Below, one piece after another: positions 8,503 through 16,095 of a stretch of DNA of 32,016 bases. Position numbers and translations under genes: made by a program. Position 1 is the first letter of the stretch; each line of letters opens with the position of its first letter. Below the pieces are notes generated by a model, which was not told the DNA's origin, made no database searches, and was given only the letters and a program-made list of their open reading frames with translations. This DNA comes from Gemmatimonadota bacterium (GTDB lineage Bacteria; Gemmatimonadota; Gemmatimonadetes; Palauibacterales; KS3-K002). The stretch lies in NCBI GenBank assembly GCA_020344375.1, contig CP070823.1, positions 2,727,413 through 2,759,428 on the forward strand, given 5' to 3'.

Positions 8503-9795
8503 CTACTCGGGCGCGGTCTCTGCTTCCTCGGTGCCCTCGCTCGCCTTCGCCCCGAGACGGCTGAGGATGTTCACCCCCGTCGCCGCCTCGATCTGCTCGG
8601 TCAGCTTGATGATTGCAGCCGGAAACTGACTGGCTGTGCTGGCCACGCCCGTGCCGCGGTCGCCCGAGTCGATGACGGTAAGACGGTCGATCTCCATGCC
8701 GTCCACTGACTGCGCCAAGTCGCGAATGATCTCCGGCAGCATGTTGAGGACGAAGATACGCTCCGCCTCGGTGCCGGCGTTGAGGTAGAGCTTGATCATC
8801 TGATCGAGCACGAAGACTCGCGCCCTGCCGTCCTCGGTGATCGACGCCGCCGCGCCCTTCGCCCGCTCCTCCATCGCTTCACGCTCCGCCCGCGCCGGCA
8901 GAAGGACATCCGCCTCCAGGCGCCGCTGCTCCAGCGCGATGCGCTCCTGCTGCATGTCCTGCTCGGCCACCACCTTCGCCCGCTCACCCGCCACCGGCGC
9001 CGCCCTCTCTTTGGCCAGGGCATCGGCCTCGAGCTCGGCCGTCCGCACCCGCAGGCGGTTGTTCTCCTCTACGATGGCGAGATCGGCCTGGATCTGGGCT
9101 ACCTTCGCCGCCTGGCGCGCCGCCGCCTCGGTCTGCTCCGCCTCCGAGCTGCGCTGCGCCTCGGCGACCCGCGCCTTCTTCAGGATCTCCGCCGTCTGCT
9201 GCCGGCCGATCGAGTCCAGGTAGTTCACCTCGTCGGTGACGTTCTGAATCTTCAGCGTGTCGAGCTCGAGCCCGAGCTTCTGCATGTCCTCGTCCGCCTC
9301 TTCGATCAGCCTCTGGGCGAACTTCAGGCGATCCTCGTTCACCTCCTCGGGCGTCAGCGTCGCCAGCACGCCGCGCAGGTTACCCTCGAGCGTGTCCTTG
9401 GCGATCTGCATGATCTCCTCGAACGGCTTCTCAAGCATCCGCTCAACCGCGTTGTGCGAGGTCGGGTCCCGCGCGCTGATCTTCACGTTGGCGATGCCGT
9501 GGACGATGAGCGGGATCCCTCCCCTCGAGTAAGCGTTCTTCACCACCACCTCGATCGGCAGCGTGCCCAGATCGATCCGGGACACGCGCTCGATGATCGG
9601 CACCCGCATCGTCCGACCGCCGTGCAACAGCCGGTAGCCCGCCCGGCGACCGTCAGCGGTAAGACGCTTACGCCCCGTGACCACCACCATCTCGTTCGGC
9701 TGGCAAATCACGATGAGCGACCTGACCGTATAGATGAGAGCGGTCAACACCCCCAGGCCGACTACACCTAGTACCAAAGCAGTGTCCGCATCCAC
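8503..9795 (-). CDS. flotillin-like SPFH-domain protein
   Basis: Membrane scaffold protein of the flotillin (FloT/YuaG/YqiK) group, associated with functional membrane microdomains. The 430 residues have one N-terminal membrane segment (about 5-30), an SPFH/Band 7 domain (about 32-200, with ISARDP and EGNLRGVLATLTPEE), a long Ala/Glu-rich coiled coil (about 200-330, EAEQTEAAARQ and similar) and a C-terminal oligomerisation region. It lies 9 bases downstream of the NfeD-like gene in the same direction. That pairing is typical of SPFH/NfeD loci and supports the assignment. GGTGAGG upstream of the ATG is a good ribosome site. Confidence 0.93.
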   Translation of the reverse strand: MDADTALVLGVVGLGVLTALIYTVRSLIVICQPNEMVVVTGRKRLTADGRRAGYRLLHGGRTMRVPIIERVSRIDLGTLPIEVVVKNAYSRGGIPLIVHGIANVKISARDPTSHNAVERMLEKPFEEIMQIAKDTLEGNLRGVLATLTPEEVNEDRLKFAQRLIEEADEDMQKLGLELDTLKIQNVTDEVNYLDSIGRQQTAEILKKARVAEAQRSSEAEQTEAAARQAAKVAQIQADLAIVEENNRLRVRTAELEADALAKERAAPVAGERAKVVAEQDMQQERIALEQRRLEADVLLPARAEREAMEERAKGAAASITEDGRARVFVLDQMIKLYLNAGTEAERIFVLNMLPEIIRDLAQSVDGMEIDRLTVIDSGDRGTGVASTASQFPAAIIKLTEQIEAATGVNILSRLGAKASEGTEEAETAPE

Positions 9796-9804
9796 GCGGC
9801 TACC

Positions 9805-10443
9805 TCACCTTTCTGGAGGTGGAAGTTCCAGCACATCGAAGGGGACCACCTCCGCAACCCCCTCCTCGACATGAAGAATCACCACTTCGCTACCCGCAGC
9901 CACTGACTCACTGACGTCCGCGGCCAGACGTGCGGTGATATAATGCTCACGATCGGCGATCACACACGCGACTCGGCCCCGTCCCCCCGGCGACAGCGGC
10001 AGCACGACCCGCGCCGTGCACCCCTCGATCTCTCGCTCGCTCAGCGCGTCAATCCCGATCTCGCTCCGTCTCAGCCAGGTGAACAGCGTGTGTGTGAGCA
10101 GCATCGCGCCTCCGCCCATCCCCAGCGCGAGCACGAACGTCAGATTGGCTGGATTGCCAAACAGGGTGAGCAGTGTTCCCGTGAAGCCGAATGCGGTGAG
10201 AAAGAAGATGATGTTGCGCGGCCGGAAAAGACCCAGCACGAGCTCGCCGGCGGCGTCATGGGCGACGTGGATGTCATGATCGGCGTGCACGTCGACGCCC
10301 GACACGTCCGCATCCACTCCGGACAGGTCGGCGTGCAGCCCGGATGCGTCCACATGACCTACATCATGATGAGCGCCGCTCAGGACCGAGAACAGAAGCA
10401 GTCCGCCCCCGAGGATGGCGGCGAGGATGTATAGTCCCAGCAA
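9805..10443 (-). CDS. NfeD/YqiJ-like membrane protein with OB-fold domain
   Basis: Partner membrane protein of the flotillin encoded downstream. The 212 residues have an N-terminal membrane segment (about 2-22), a soluble His/Asp-rich loop (25-63, with 8 His and 9 Asp), two or three further membrane segments (about 77-125) and a C-terminal OB-fold-like beta domain (about 140-207, with GCTARVVLPLSPGGRGRV). Asp-rich loops at this place occur in YqiJ/YuaF-type proteins; the number of histidines here could allow metal binding, which is inference. It is the first gene of a leftward two-gene unit facing a 394-bp intergenic region with palindromes. Confidence 0.85.
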   Translation of the reverse strand: MLGLYILAAILGGGLLLFSVLSGAHHDVGHVDASGLHADLSGVDADVSGVDVHADHDIHVAHDAAGELVLGLFRPRNIIFFLTAFGFTGTLLTLFGNPANLTFVLALGMGGGAMLLTHTLFTWLRRSEIGIDALSEREIEGCTARVVLPLSPGGRGRVACVIADREHYITARLAADVSESVAAGSEVVILHVEEGVAEVVPFDVLELPPPER

Positions 10444-10507
10444 CTCGCCACTCCGGTCGGTGCCGGCCCACGGCCGGCGCCTCTACACCTCTCGACTGGT
10501 CGCACAG

Positions 10508-10524
10508 GGCACTACCATAGTGCC
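10508..10524. promoter_or_regulatory. 17-bp perfect inverted repeat upstream of nfeD-flotillin
   Basis: GGCACTA and TAGTGCC are separated by CCA, 64 bases upstream of the NfeD-like start codon. A short-spacer palindrome near the start of a leftward unit may be an operator or a leader hairpin. The binding protein is unknown. Confidence 0.45.
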
Positions 10525-10644
10525 GACCCACCCCCCAGGGCGCAACTGGGCGGGCGCCGGCGATTCGGTCAAACCGGTCCGGTCGCGGTGAAATTATTAC
10601 CGATTTGCCGAAGGTGTGGGGATGCTGACCACATCACCTAATCC

Positions 10645-10660
10645 GTTACAGTATTGTAAC
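10645..10660. promoter_or_regulatory. 16-bp inverted repeat, operator-like
   Basis: GTTACA and TGTAAC are separated by GTAT in the AT-richer centre of the intergenic region. On the minus strand it contains TACAAT, a good -10 hexamer for the nfeD-flotillin unit, though I see no good -35 to match. A palindrome overlapping a -10 would fit repressor control. This is inference from position and symmetry. Confidence 0.4.
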
Positions 10661-10720
10661 TTAGCTGCCATACCTCGCACGGGAACGAACCTTGCACCCT
10701 CTGACTAGCGGCGCGGCAGC

Positions 10721-10747
10721 TTGACAACTCCCCCAATTAGCTATTAA
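10721..10747 (+). promoter_or_regulatory. sigma-70-like promoter for the M23 peptidase gene
   Basis: A perfect TTGACA (10721-10726) is followed after 15 bases by TATTAA (10742-10747), about 90 bases upstream of the start codon. The spacer is short by about two bases, which lowers confidence, but the -35 is consensus and the local AT content is raised. Confidence 0.5.
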
Positions 10748-10787
10748 CGTGGCCGCCGCCCCCTCCTCCATCGGTAAGCTGTTTTCC

Positions 10788-10813
10788 CCGCAGGGGACGG
10801 GTGTCACCTGCGG
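10788..10813 (+). other. leader hairpin upstream of the M23 peptidase gene
   Basis: CCGCAGG (10788-10794) and CCTGCGG (10807-10813) form a seven-base stem with a 12-base loop in the presumed 5' untranslated region, 24 bases before the ATG. It leaves the ribosome site AAGGGAG free. No known riboswitch class is recognised. Confidence 0.35.
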
Positions 10814-10837
10814 CGGGGACGGCCAAGGGAGTCACCG

Positions 10838-11815
10838 ATGGGCGCGCTTCAACAACGGACCTCACGGACCCGTGCGCGTATGGAACGACACCGCCTGACG
10901 TTCCTGGTATTCAGCGACCCGTCGCAGCCGGCCCATACGCTGCAGATATCCCGGCGTTTGCTCCGCTTTGCCAGCGCAGGACTCGCTGGTCTGCTTCTCT
11001 TCATCCTCCTGGCCTCCGCCGGGCTGATGCTCAAGCTGACTGACCTCGCCAGGGCCTCTCGGCTCGAACAGCAGAACGCGCTGTTGGTGGCGGACGTCCA
11101 GCGCATGCAGGAGACGGTGGATCAGTTGACTCAGTCGCTGACGGCGATATCTGAACGCGATCGCCGCTTTCGGTTGCTGGCCGGCCTGCCGGAGATCGAC
11201 CCTGAGGTCCGGCAGGTGGGTATCGGTGGTCCCGGCACCGGCTCGATCGAGAACGAGCCGCTGCTCGAACTCGATACGGCTCTGGGCGCCGAGGTCTACA
11301 CCACCACGGCCGACCTGAACCGGCTGCTCCGGCAGTCGAATCTGCTGCAGGTCAGCCTTGAGGAGGCGGCGCGAACGATGGAGGCGCGGCGAGACGAGCT
11401 CGCCGCCTACCCCTCGATCGATCCCACCACAGGCTGGTTGAGCTCGAGCTTCAGCCGCAGCCGCTGGCACCCGCTGCTCAACGTGCGCCGCCCGCATGAG
11501 GGTATCGACATCTCCGCCCGGCGGGGTACCCCGGTTGTCTCCACCGCCGACGGCCAGGTGACCTACGCTGGCTGGCGACCCGGCTTCGGGTGGACGGTCG
11601 AGATCGACCACGGGAACGGCGTCAAGACGCGTTACGCCCACAACGAGAAGAACCTGAAGGTGAAGGTGGGCGACAGCGTACGCCGCGGCGACGTGATCGC
11701 ACTGGTCGGGAGCAGCGGGCTGGCGAAGGGGCCGCACGTCCACTACGAGGTTCTGGTGAACGGCCGGGCGGTCAATCCGGAGAACTACCGCCTGCACAGG
11801 GTCATCGTGGAGTAG
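10838..11815 (+). CDS. M23-family metallopeptidase, membrane-anchored, coiled coil
   Basis: Peptidoglycan endopeptidase-type protein of the LytM/M23 family, probably acting on cell-wall cross-links in the periplasm. The 325 residues have a basic cytoplasmic N-terminus, one membrane segment (about 43-65), a coiled coil (about 73-108), a linker, and a LytM domain (about 205-315). Zinc and catalytic residues are all present: H220 and D224 in HEGID, H268 in RYAH, and H300/H302 in HVHYE, so the enzyme should be active rather than a degenerate activator. AAGGGAG lies 7 bases before the ATG. It is monocistronic: own promoter-like sequence upstream and a strong terminator downstream. Confidence 0.93.
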   Translation: MGALQQRTSRTRARMERHRLTFLVFSDPSQPAHTLQISRRLLRFASAGLAGLLLFILLASAGLMLKLTDLARASRLEQQNALLVADVQRMQETVDQLTQSLTAISERDRRFRLLAGLPEIDPEVRQVGIGGPGTGSIENEPLLELDTALGAEVYTTTADLNRLLRQSNLLQVSLEEAARTMEARRDELAAYPSIDPTTGWLSSSFSRSRWHPLLNVRRPHEGIDISARRGTPVVSTADGQVTYAGWRPGFGWTVEIDHGNGVKTRYAHNEKNLKVKVGDSVRRGDVIALVGSSGLAKGPHVHYEVLVNGRAVNPENYRLHRVIVE

Positions 11816-11844
11816 CGCGGCGGCTTCGCTGCGCGACCCTCATG

Positions 11845-11871
11845 AGAGCGGGCTGCGACCCGCTCTTCTTT
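11845..11871 (+). terminator. Rho-independent terminator after the M23 peptidase gene
   Basis: AGAGCGGG and CCCGCTCT form an eight-base GC-rich stem with loop CTGCGA, followed by TCTTT. It starts 29 bases after the peptidase stop codon. Confidence 0.8.
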
Positions 11872-12069
11872 CATCTCACCAGAACTCAACGTCACCACGC
11901 GCGCCCATCAGGCTATGCGAGCGGAACAGCGACCTGGCCCGGAATCCACGGCGCGTCAACCTTCTCGCCTTTGCTCGAACTCGGCTCGGCTGAAACCGTC
12001 AGCTCCCGACTCCCGTAGTGTCCTGTGAGCGGTCACAGACAAATCACCCGAAGCGGGCAGGATCCAAGC

Positions 12070-12312
12070 GTGACAATCACTGGGTTGCTGGTAACCGTCA
12101 TTACCCTGTACGAAGGGCTCATCATCCTGCGTGTCATCGCCTCCTGGTTCGCCGCTCCCGACTCCACCCACCCCGCGATCGATCTCTTGAAGCGGCTGAC
12201 GGAGCCGCTGCTCGAACCGGCGCGCAGGGCGCTACCCGCCACGGGAGGCGTCGATCTCTCCCCGTTGGTGGTGTTGATTGGCCTGGAGCTGCTGAAGAGA
12301 GTCCTGACCTAG
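12070..12312 (+). CDS. YggT-family membrane protein
   Basis: Small integral membrane protein of the YggT (YlmG) family, whose bacterial members are linked to cell division or osmotic shock. It has a hydrophobic helix from residue 2 to about 25, then the family-typical RVIASWF, a polar loop (STHPAIDLLKRLTEPLLEPAR) and a second helix (LSPLVVLIGLELL). I chose the GTG at 12070 (80 residues) because AGGA lies 7 bases upstream and the hydrophobic helix begins at once. A GTG at 12025 in the same frame would add 15 polar residues and has no ribosome site. It converges with the LemA-family gene with 5 bases between stops. Confidence 0.8.
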   Translation: MTITGLLVTVITLYEGLIILRVIASWFAAPDSTHPAIDLLKRLTEPLLEPARRALPATGGVDLSPLVVLIGLELLKRVLT

Positions 12313-12317
12313 CCGCC

Positions 12318-12938
12318 CTACTCGTCCGTCGAGGACAGCGAGGCAGGCTTGGGCGAGGGCTCGAACGGCTCGAGCCGCTCCGCCCCGATCACCCTGGCCG
12401 TGACCATCTGCGGGAACCCACCAATGTAGTCATTGTAGCGGCGAACGGCCTCGTTGTAGCTGCAGCCGGCCCGGACGATCTGCTTCTCGGTTCCCTCCAG
12501 CTGCGACCGCAACAGCTGGAAACTCGGGTCTGTCCTCAGTTCCGGGGCTCCGCCCGCACCGGCCAGTAGCTGTTCCAGCACGCTCGACAGTTCCGCGCTA
12601 ACCCTCTCGATCGCGGCTAGATCTCGCGACCTGACCGCTCGCACGAGTCGCGCCCGTGCATCGGCAAGCGCCACGATCACACCATCACCCACCACCGCGT
12701 AGCCCTGGACCGTCTCTGCCAGTACGGGCACGAGCTCGGCACGTCGCTGCAACTGCACCTCGATCTCGTTGCGCGCAACCGCCGCCTGCTCGCCAAGTTC
12801 CTGGATGCGGCCGTAGCCGCACCCGGTCAGCAGCGACGCCGCCAGCAGCGCCACCGACGTCCGGCTAGCCGGGTGCCCCCCCGCGCCTGAGGCGACGCCG
12901 GGTGCCCGGGAAGCGCCCCGTGGGAACCGTAAAGACAT
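12318..12938 (-). CDS. LemA-family lipoprotein
   Basis: Member of the LemA family of envelope-associated helical proteins of unclear function. From the ATG at 12938 it has 206 residues. A signal region ends in the lipobox LLTGC (Cys 40). Family hallmarks follow: RNEIEVQLQRRAELVPVLAE, a helical middle, FQLLRSQLEGTEKQI and YNEAVRRYNDYIGGFP. The frame is open further upstream to 13142, but that extension is low-complexity, lacks a ribosome site and would run into the divergent promoter of the next gene, so I trimmed it. An Arg/Gly/Ala-rich n-region of about 25 residues before the hydrophobic part is long for a signal peptide. Confidence 0.85.
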   Translation of the reverse strand: MSLRFPRGASRAPGVASGAGGHPASRTSVALLAASLLTGCGYGRIQELGEQAAVARNEIEVQLQRRAELVPVLAETVQGYAVVGDGVIVALADARARLVRAVRSRDLAAIERVSAELSSVLEQLLAGAGGAPELRTDPSFQLLRSQLEGTEKQIVRAGCSYNEAVRRYNDYIGGFPQMVTARVIGAERLEPFEPSPKPASLSSTDE

Positions 12939-13007
12939 GAAGGTAGCCACACCAATTACCAGCACGCTGCCGGGCGGTCCCTCAGGCCGGTCTGCGCCGG
13001 CGCGCGC

Positions 13008-13036
13008 TTGAAAACTGCCGAAGTCCTCCCTAGCTT
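13008..13036 (+). promoter_or_regulatory. sigma-70-like promoter for the coiled-coil lipoprotein gene
   Basis: TTGAAA (13008-13013), a 17-base spacer and TAGCTT (13031-13036), giving a predicted start near 13043, about 36 bases before the ATG. This is the best-spaced promoter-like sequence in the window. A GGGAG ribosome site precedes the ATG. Confidence 0.55.
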
Positions 13037-13078
13037 TGTGCGATTCAGCGGCAACACACTTTAATCTGGGAGAGCTCA

Positions 13079-13834
13079 ATGAACAAGCATTGGGTCTTGG
13101 GTCTTGCAATGCTGGTGCTGCTGAGCGCCTGCCAGAGATCAACGCAGCTGGCCGTGCGCGCCGTATCGGATGGCGAGAGCGAGGAGATGATGGGCCGCGC
13201 GCAGCTGGAGATCAAGCTGGTGCCGTACGACCGGGATTCAATCTTCGAGACGCTGGCTCGCGAAGCCCCTGAGCCTGAGCCCCAGCCGCCGCAGGACCTG
13301 CTCGATCTCCGTGACTCGGTGTCCACCGCCCAGGAGCGCTGGCGCGAGGCCGAGGCCTCCTGGAACGATCTGCGCTCCGAGTTACAGTCCCTCTCCGAGC
13401 GGATGCAGAGGATGAACCGTGCCACCACGGAGTACGCCCAGGCCTACCGGCGGTTCGACGACCTGGACAGCCAGCTTCGACGGCTGGACCGGGACAAGCA
13501 GCGCTATTTCGACCAGTTCACCGAGCTGCAGAGCGCCTACACTACGCGAGCGGACTCGTTCAGCGCGGTGCTCGCAGCCTGGGAGGACATCGCGTTCGAG
13601 AGCTACGCTGAGATCGCCGACAGCCTGCTGGAGGCTGTGGGCGCGGAGCTGTACGACACGACCGACGCCGAGGGTTGGGTTTCCTACCAGGCACCCCGTG
13701 GGCGTTGGTGGATCCACACGCGCTTCGAACTCCCGTTCGAGGAGCTGTACTGGAACGTCCCCTACCAGTCTACAGGTGGCGCGGACACGGTCATCCTGAA
13801 CAGCTCCAACGCCCAGCTCCGTCCCATCTTCTGA
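13079..13834 (+). CDS. coiled-coil lipoprotein of unknown function
   Basis: I do not recognise the family. The 251 residues begin with a clean lipoprotein signal peptide ending LLSAC (Cys 18). An acidic Pro/Glu stretch (about 61-72) is followed by a long charged helical region (about 75-150, rich in Glu, Arg, Leu and Gln, likely coiled coil). The C-terminal part (about 188-251) looks beta-rich, with TTDAEGWVSYQAPRGRWWIH resembling small carboxypeptidase-regulatory-like or transthyretin-like folds; this is a weak resemblance. It is divergent from the LemA-family lipoprotein and followed 65 bases later by fadJ. A structural envelope role is plausible but unproven. Confidence 0.8.
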   Translation: MNKHWVLGLAMLVLLSACQRSTQLAVRAVSDGESEEMMGRAQLEIKLVPYDRDSIFETLAREAPEPEPQPPQDLLDLRDSVSTAQERWREAEASWNDLRSELQSLSERMQRMNRATTEYAQAYRRFDDLDSQLRRLDRDKQRYFDQFTELQSAYTTRADSFSAVLAAWEDIAFESYAEIADSLLEAVGAELYDTTDAEGWVSYQAPRGRWWIHTRFELPFEELYWNVPYQSTGGADTVILNSSNAQLRPIF

Positions 13835-13854
13835 CGAACCGGAGCAGCCGGGCC

Positions 13855-13871
13855 GTGCCCCGACGGGGCAC
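13855..13871 (+). terminator. perfect hairpin between lipoprotein gene and fadJ
   Basis: GTGCCCC and GGGGCAC pair perfectly around a GAC loop, 20 bases after the lipoprotein stop and 29 bases before the fadJ start. It lacks a T tract, so it may be a weak terminator, an attenuator or a transcript-stabilising structure. Confidence 0.4.
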
Positions 13872-13899
13872 TGCCCGTCCCTGTTAGGGAGGACACCGA

Positions 13900-16029
13900 A
13901 TGAGCGAAGCGGTACCCGACTTGCATTTAGAAGTTCGGGACGGCCTCGCTACGCTCACCTTCGATCGCCCCGACTCCAAGGTCAACTTGCTGACCCGCGC
14001 CGTGATGCTGCGGCTGGACGAACTGCTCACGGCCGTCGAGGAGGGCGCCCAACGGGGTGAGGTTCGCGCCCTCCTGGTGAAGAGCGGTAAGCGGCGCAAC
14101 TTCATCGCCGGCGCCGACATCGAGGAACTCGCCGCGCTCAAGGGCGCCGCAGAAGCGGCAGAACTCTCGCGACGCGGTCAGGAGATCTTGTTGCGGCTGG
14201 ATCGGCTGCCGGTACCGACGCTGGCGGCGATCCGCGGGCCCTGTGTGGGTGGCGGTTTGGAGCTGGCCCTCGCCTGCGACTGCCGAGTGGCGAGCAACCA
14301 TCCCAGCACGCGTCTGGGGCTTCCCGAGACGCGCCTCGGAATCCTGCCGGGCCTGGGCGGCACGCTGCGCCTGCCCCGCCTCATCGGTCTGCAGCCCGCG
14401 CTCGACCTGATCCTCTCCGGCCAACAGCTGGCAGCCCAGCGCGCCAAGCGATTGGGACTGATCGATCGTGTGCTGGACGATGAGGATTTCGACGTCGAGG
14501 TCGCTGCGCTCGCCGCCGAATCCGCCCGGCTGCGCGCCGCTCCGCTCCCACGGCAGCGTCGCTCCGCCGTGTCCCGTCTGCTGAAGGACGGCCCGCCGGC
14601 TCGCTGGCTCATCGAGCGCCTCGCCCGCAGGGCACTGCTCAGCCAGACCAAAGGTCACTACCCGGCTTTGCCTGCGGCCCTCAAGGTCACCGTCAGCAGC
14701 CTCGGCCTGTCGATAGAAGCCGCGCTGGAGCAGGAGGCCGAAGCCTTCGGGAGACTGGCGGTCACTCCCGAATGCAAGAACCTGATGGCCGTGTTCCGAC
14801 TCACCGAGGGCGCCCGCAAGCGGGCGCCCGCCGGCGAGGTCAAGAGCGTGAAGCGCGCCGCGGTGGTCGGCGCGGGGGTCATGGGAGCCGGCATCGCCCA
14901 GCTGTTCGCCTACCAGACGATCCCGGTCCACCTGGTGGACCTCGACGAGGCGCGGGTCGAGGCTGGCCTGCGGCGAGCGCGCGAACTGCTCGAGCTGGCC
15001 GCCGAGCGCGCCGGCTGGTCCGGCGATCACCTCAAGAGTCGCAGCGCCTGCCTGCGTGGCGCCGCGAGCTACGACGGCCTCAAGGTGGTGGACGTCGTGG
15101 TCGAGGCCGTGCCGGAACGCATCGAGGTCAAACAGGAAGTGTTCGGCCGCATCGAAGAGCGAGCGCAACCCGCGGCCCTGATCGCCACCAACACGTCGGC
15201 CCTCTCGGTCTCGGAACTGCAGAAGGGCCTCGAACACCCCGAACGCGTATGCGGGCTGCACTTCTTCTACCCGCCCCATCGCATGCCGCTGATCGAAGTC
15301 GTGCGCGGATCCCGCACCTCCGACGACACGCTGGCTACCGCTTTCGATATCGCTGTCCGCCTGGGCAAGACCCCGATCGTGGTCGAGGATTCGCCTGGCT
15401 TCGTGGTGAATCGAATCCTGAGCGCCTACTTCACCGAGGCCGGCCACTTGCTCCAGACTGGGATCTCCGTGGAGCAGCTCGATCAAATCATGTCGCGCTT
15501 CGGCATGCCGGTTGGCCCGCTGCGGCTCCAAGACGAGATCGGCCTTGACGTCGTGGCGGAGGTAAGCCGCACCATGGCTGCCGCCTTCGGCGAGCGCTTC
15601 GCCTCCGCGCCCATCGTTGAGGCCGTGCTCGCCACCGGTGTGACCGGGCGCAAGGGTGGGCGAGGTTTCTACCGCTACGTCGATTCGCGTTCCCGGGGCG
15701 TCAACAAGGGAATCACGCGACTGCTGCGCGAATCGAGCCAGGGCAAGCCGCCAAGTACGGCCGAGGTCGAAGAGCGTTTAGTGTTCAGCATGATCAACGA
15801 GGCGGCCCGGACGCTCGCTGACGGCGTCATGGATTCGCCTGAGACCGTCGACGTGGCCATGATCATGGGCACTGGGTTTCCTCCCTTCCGAGGCGGCCTG
15901 CTCCGCTACGCCGACGCGGTCGGCCTGTCGCGCGTCGCGGATCGCCTGCGCCACTACGCGGACAGTGTCGGCGCACGCTTCGAGCCTGCAGCCGCCCTGC
16001 TGGAGAGGACGACGTTCTACGCCGCCTAG
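13900..16029 (+). CDS. fadJ: fused enoyl-CoA hydratase / 3-hydroxyacyl-CoA dehydrogenase
   Basis: Multifunctional beta-oxidation alpha subunit (FadJ/FadB type) that hydrates trans-2-enoyl-CoA and oxidises 3-hydroxyacyl-CoA with NAD. The 709 residues match the family. The N-terminal crotonase domain (about 1-190) has the oxyanion-hole segments FIAGADIEEL and GPCVGGGLELALACD and both expected glutamates, E121 and E143. The NAD domain begins at AVVGAGVMGAGIA (about 325). In the dehydrogenase domain S433, H454, E466 and N504 match the known catalytic set by spacing, but residue 457, normally Asn in HFFNP, is Tyr. A GGGAGGA ribosome site precedes the ATG. No thiolase gene is adjacent, so its partner must be elsewhere. 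FadB and FadJ cannot be firmly separated here. Confidence 0.93.
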   Translation: MSEAVPDLHLEVRDGLATLTFDRPDSKVNLLTRAVMLRLDELLTAVEEGAQRGEVRALLVKSGKRRNFIAGADIEELAALKGAAEAAELSRRGQEILLRLDRLPVPTLAAIRGPCVGGGLELALACDCRVASNHPSTRLGLPETRLGILPGLGGTLRLPRLIGLQPALDLILSGQQLAAQRAKRLGLIDRVLDDEDFDVEVAALAAESARLRAAPLPRQRRSAVSRLLKDGPPARWLIERLARRALLSQTKGHYPALPAALKVTVSSLGLSIEAALEQEAEAFGRLAVTPECKNLMAVFRLTEGARKRAPAGEVKSVKRAAVVGAGVMGAGIAQLFAYQTIPVHLVDLDEARVEAGLRRARELLELAAERAGWSGDHLKSRSACLRGAASYDGLKVVDVVVEAVPERIEVKQEVFGRIEERAQPAALIATNTSALSVSELQKGLEHPERVCGLHFFYPPHRMPLIEVVRGSRTSDDTLATAFDIAVRLGKTPIVVEDSPGFVVNRILSAYFTEAGHLLQTGISVEQLDQIMSRFGMPVGPLRLQDEIGLDVVAEVSRTMAAAFGERFASAPIVEAVLATGVTGRKGGRGFYRYVDSRSRGVNKGITRLLRESSQGKPPSTAEVEERLVFSMINEAARTLADGVMDSPETVDVAMIMGTGFPPFRGGLLRYADAVGLSRVADRLRHYADSVGARFEPAAALLERTTFYAA

Positions 16030-16038
16030 CGATCCGCA

Positions 16039-16064
16039 GCCGTGACCCGCTCGCGGGCGACGGC
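16039..16064 (+). terminator. imperfect hairpin after fadJ
   Basis: GCCGT...ACGGC encloses an inner CCCG-CTCG-CGGG stem 10 bases after the fadJ stop. No T tract follows, so it is a weak terminator candidate only. Confidence 0.25.
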
Positions 16065-16095
16065 TTGAGGCAACGCTCCTGTACCCGCTGAGCCG

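Larger units (their letters stand above)
10444..10837. other. 394-bp divergent intergenic region
   Basis: This non-coding stretch separates the leftward nfeD-flotillin unit from the rightward M23 peptidase gene. It holds two perfect inverted repeats (10508-10524 and 10645-10660), an AT-richer middle (about 10590-10665) that contrasts with the surrounding GC-rich DNA, a promoter-like sequence for the peptidase gene (10721-10747) and a hairpin in its likely leader (10788-10813). I see no convincing ORF or tRNA in it. Confidence 0.7.

Noticed and set aside
12939..13142. 68-residue N-terminal extension of the LemA-family protein
   Set aside because: No ribosome site, low-complexity sequence, and it would overlap the promoter and first codons of the divergent lipoprotein gene.
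13927..15531. Long open frame of 534 codons on the minus strand
   Set aside because: Complementary to the fadJ coding sequence, with low-complexity His/Gln/Gly-rich translation and no recognisable motif.
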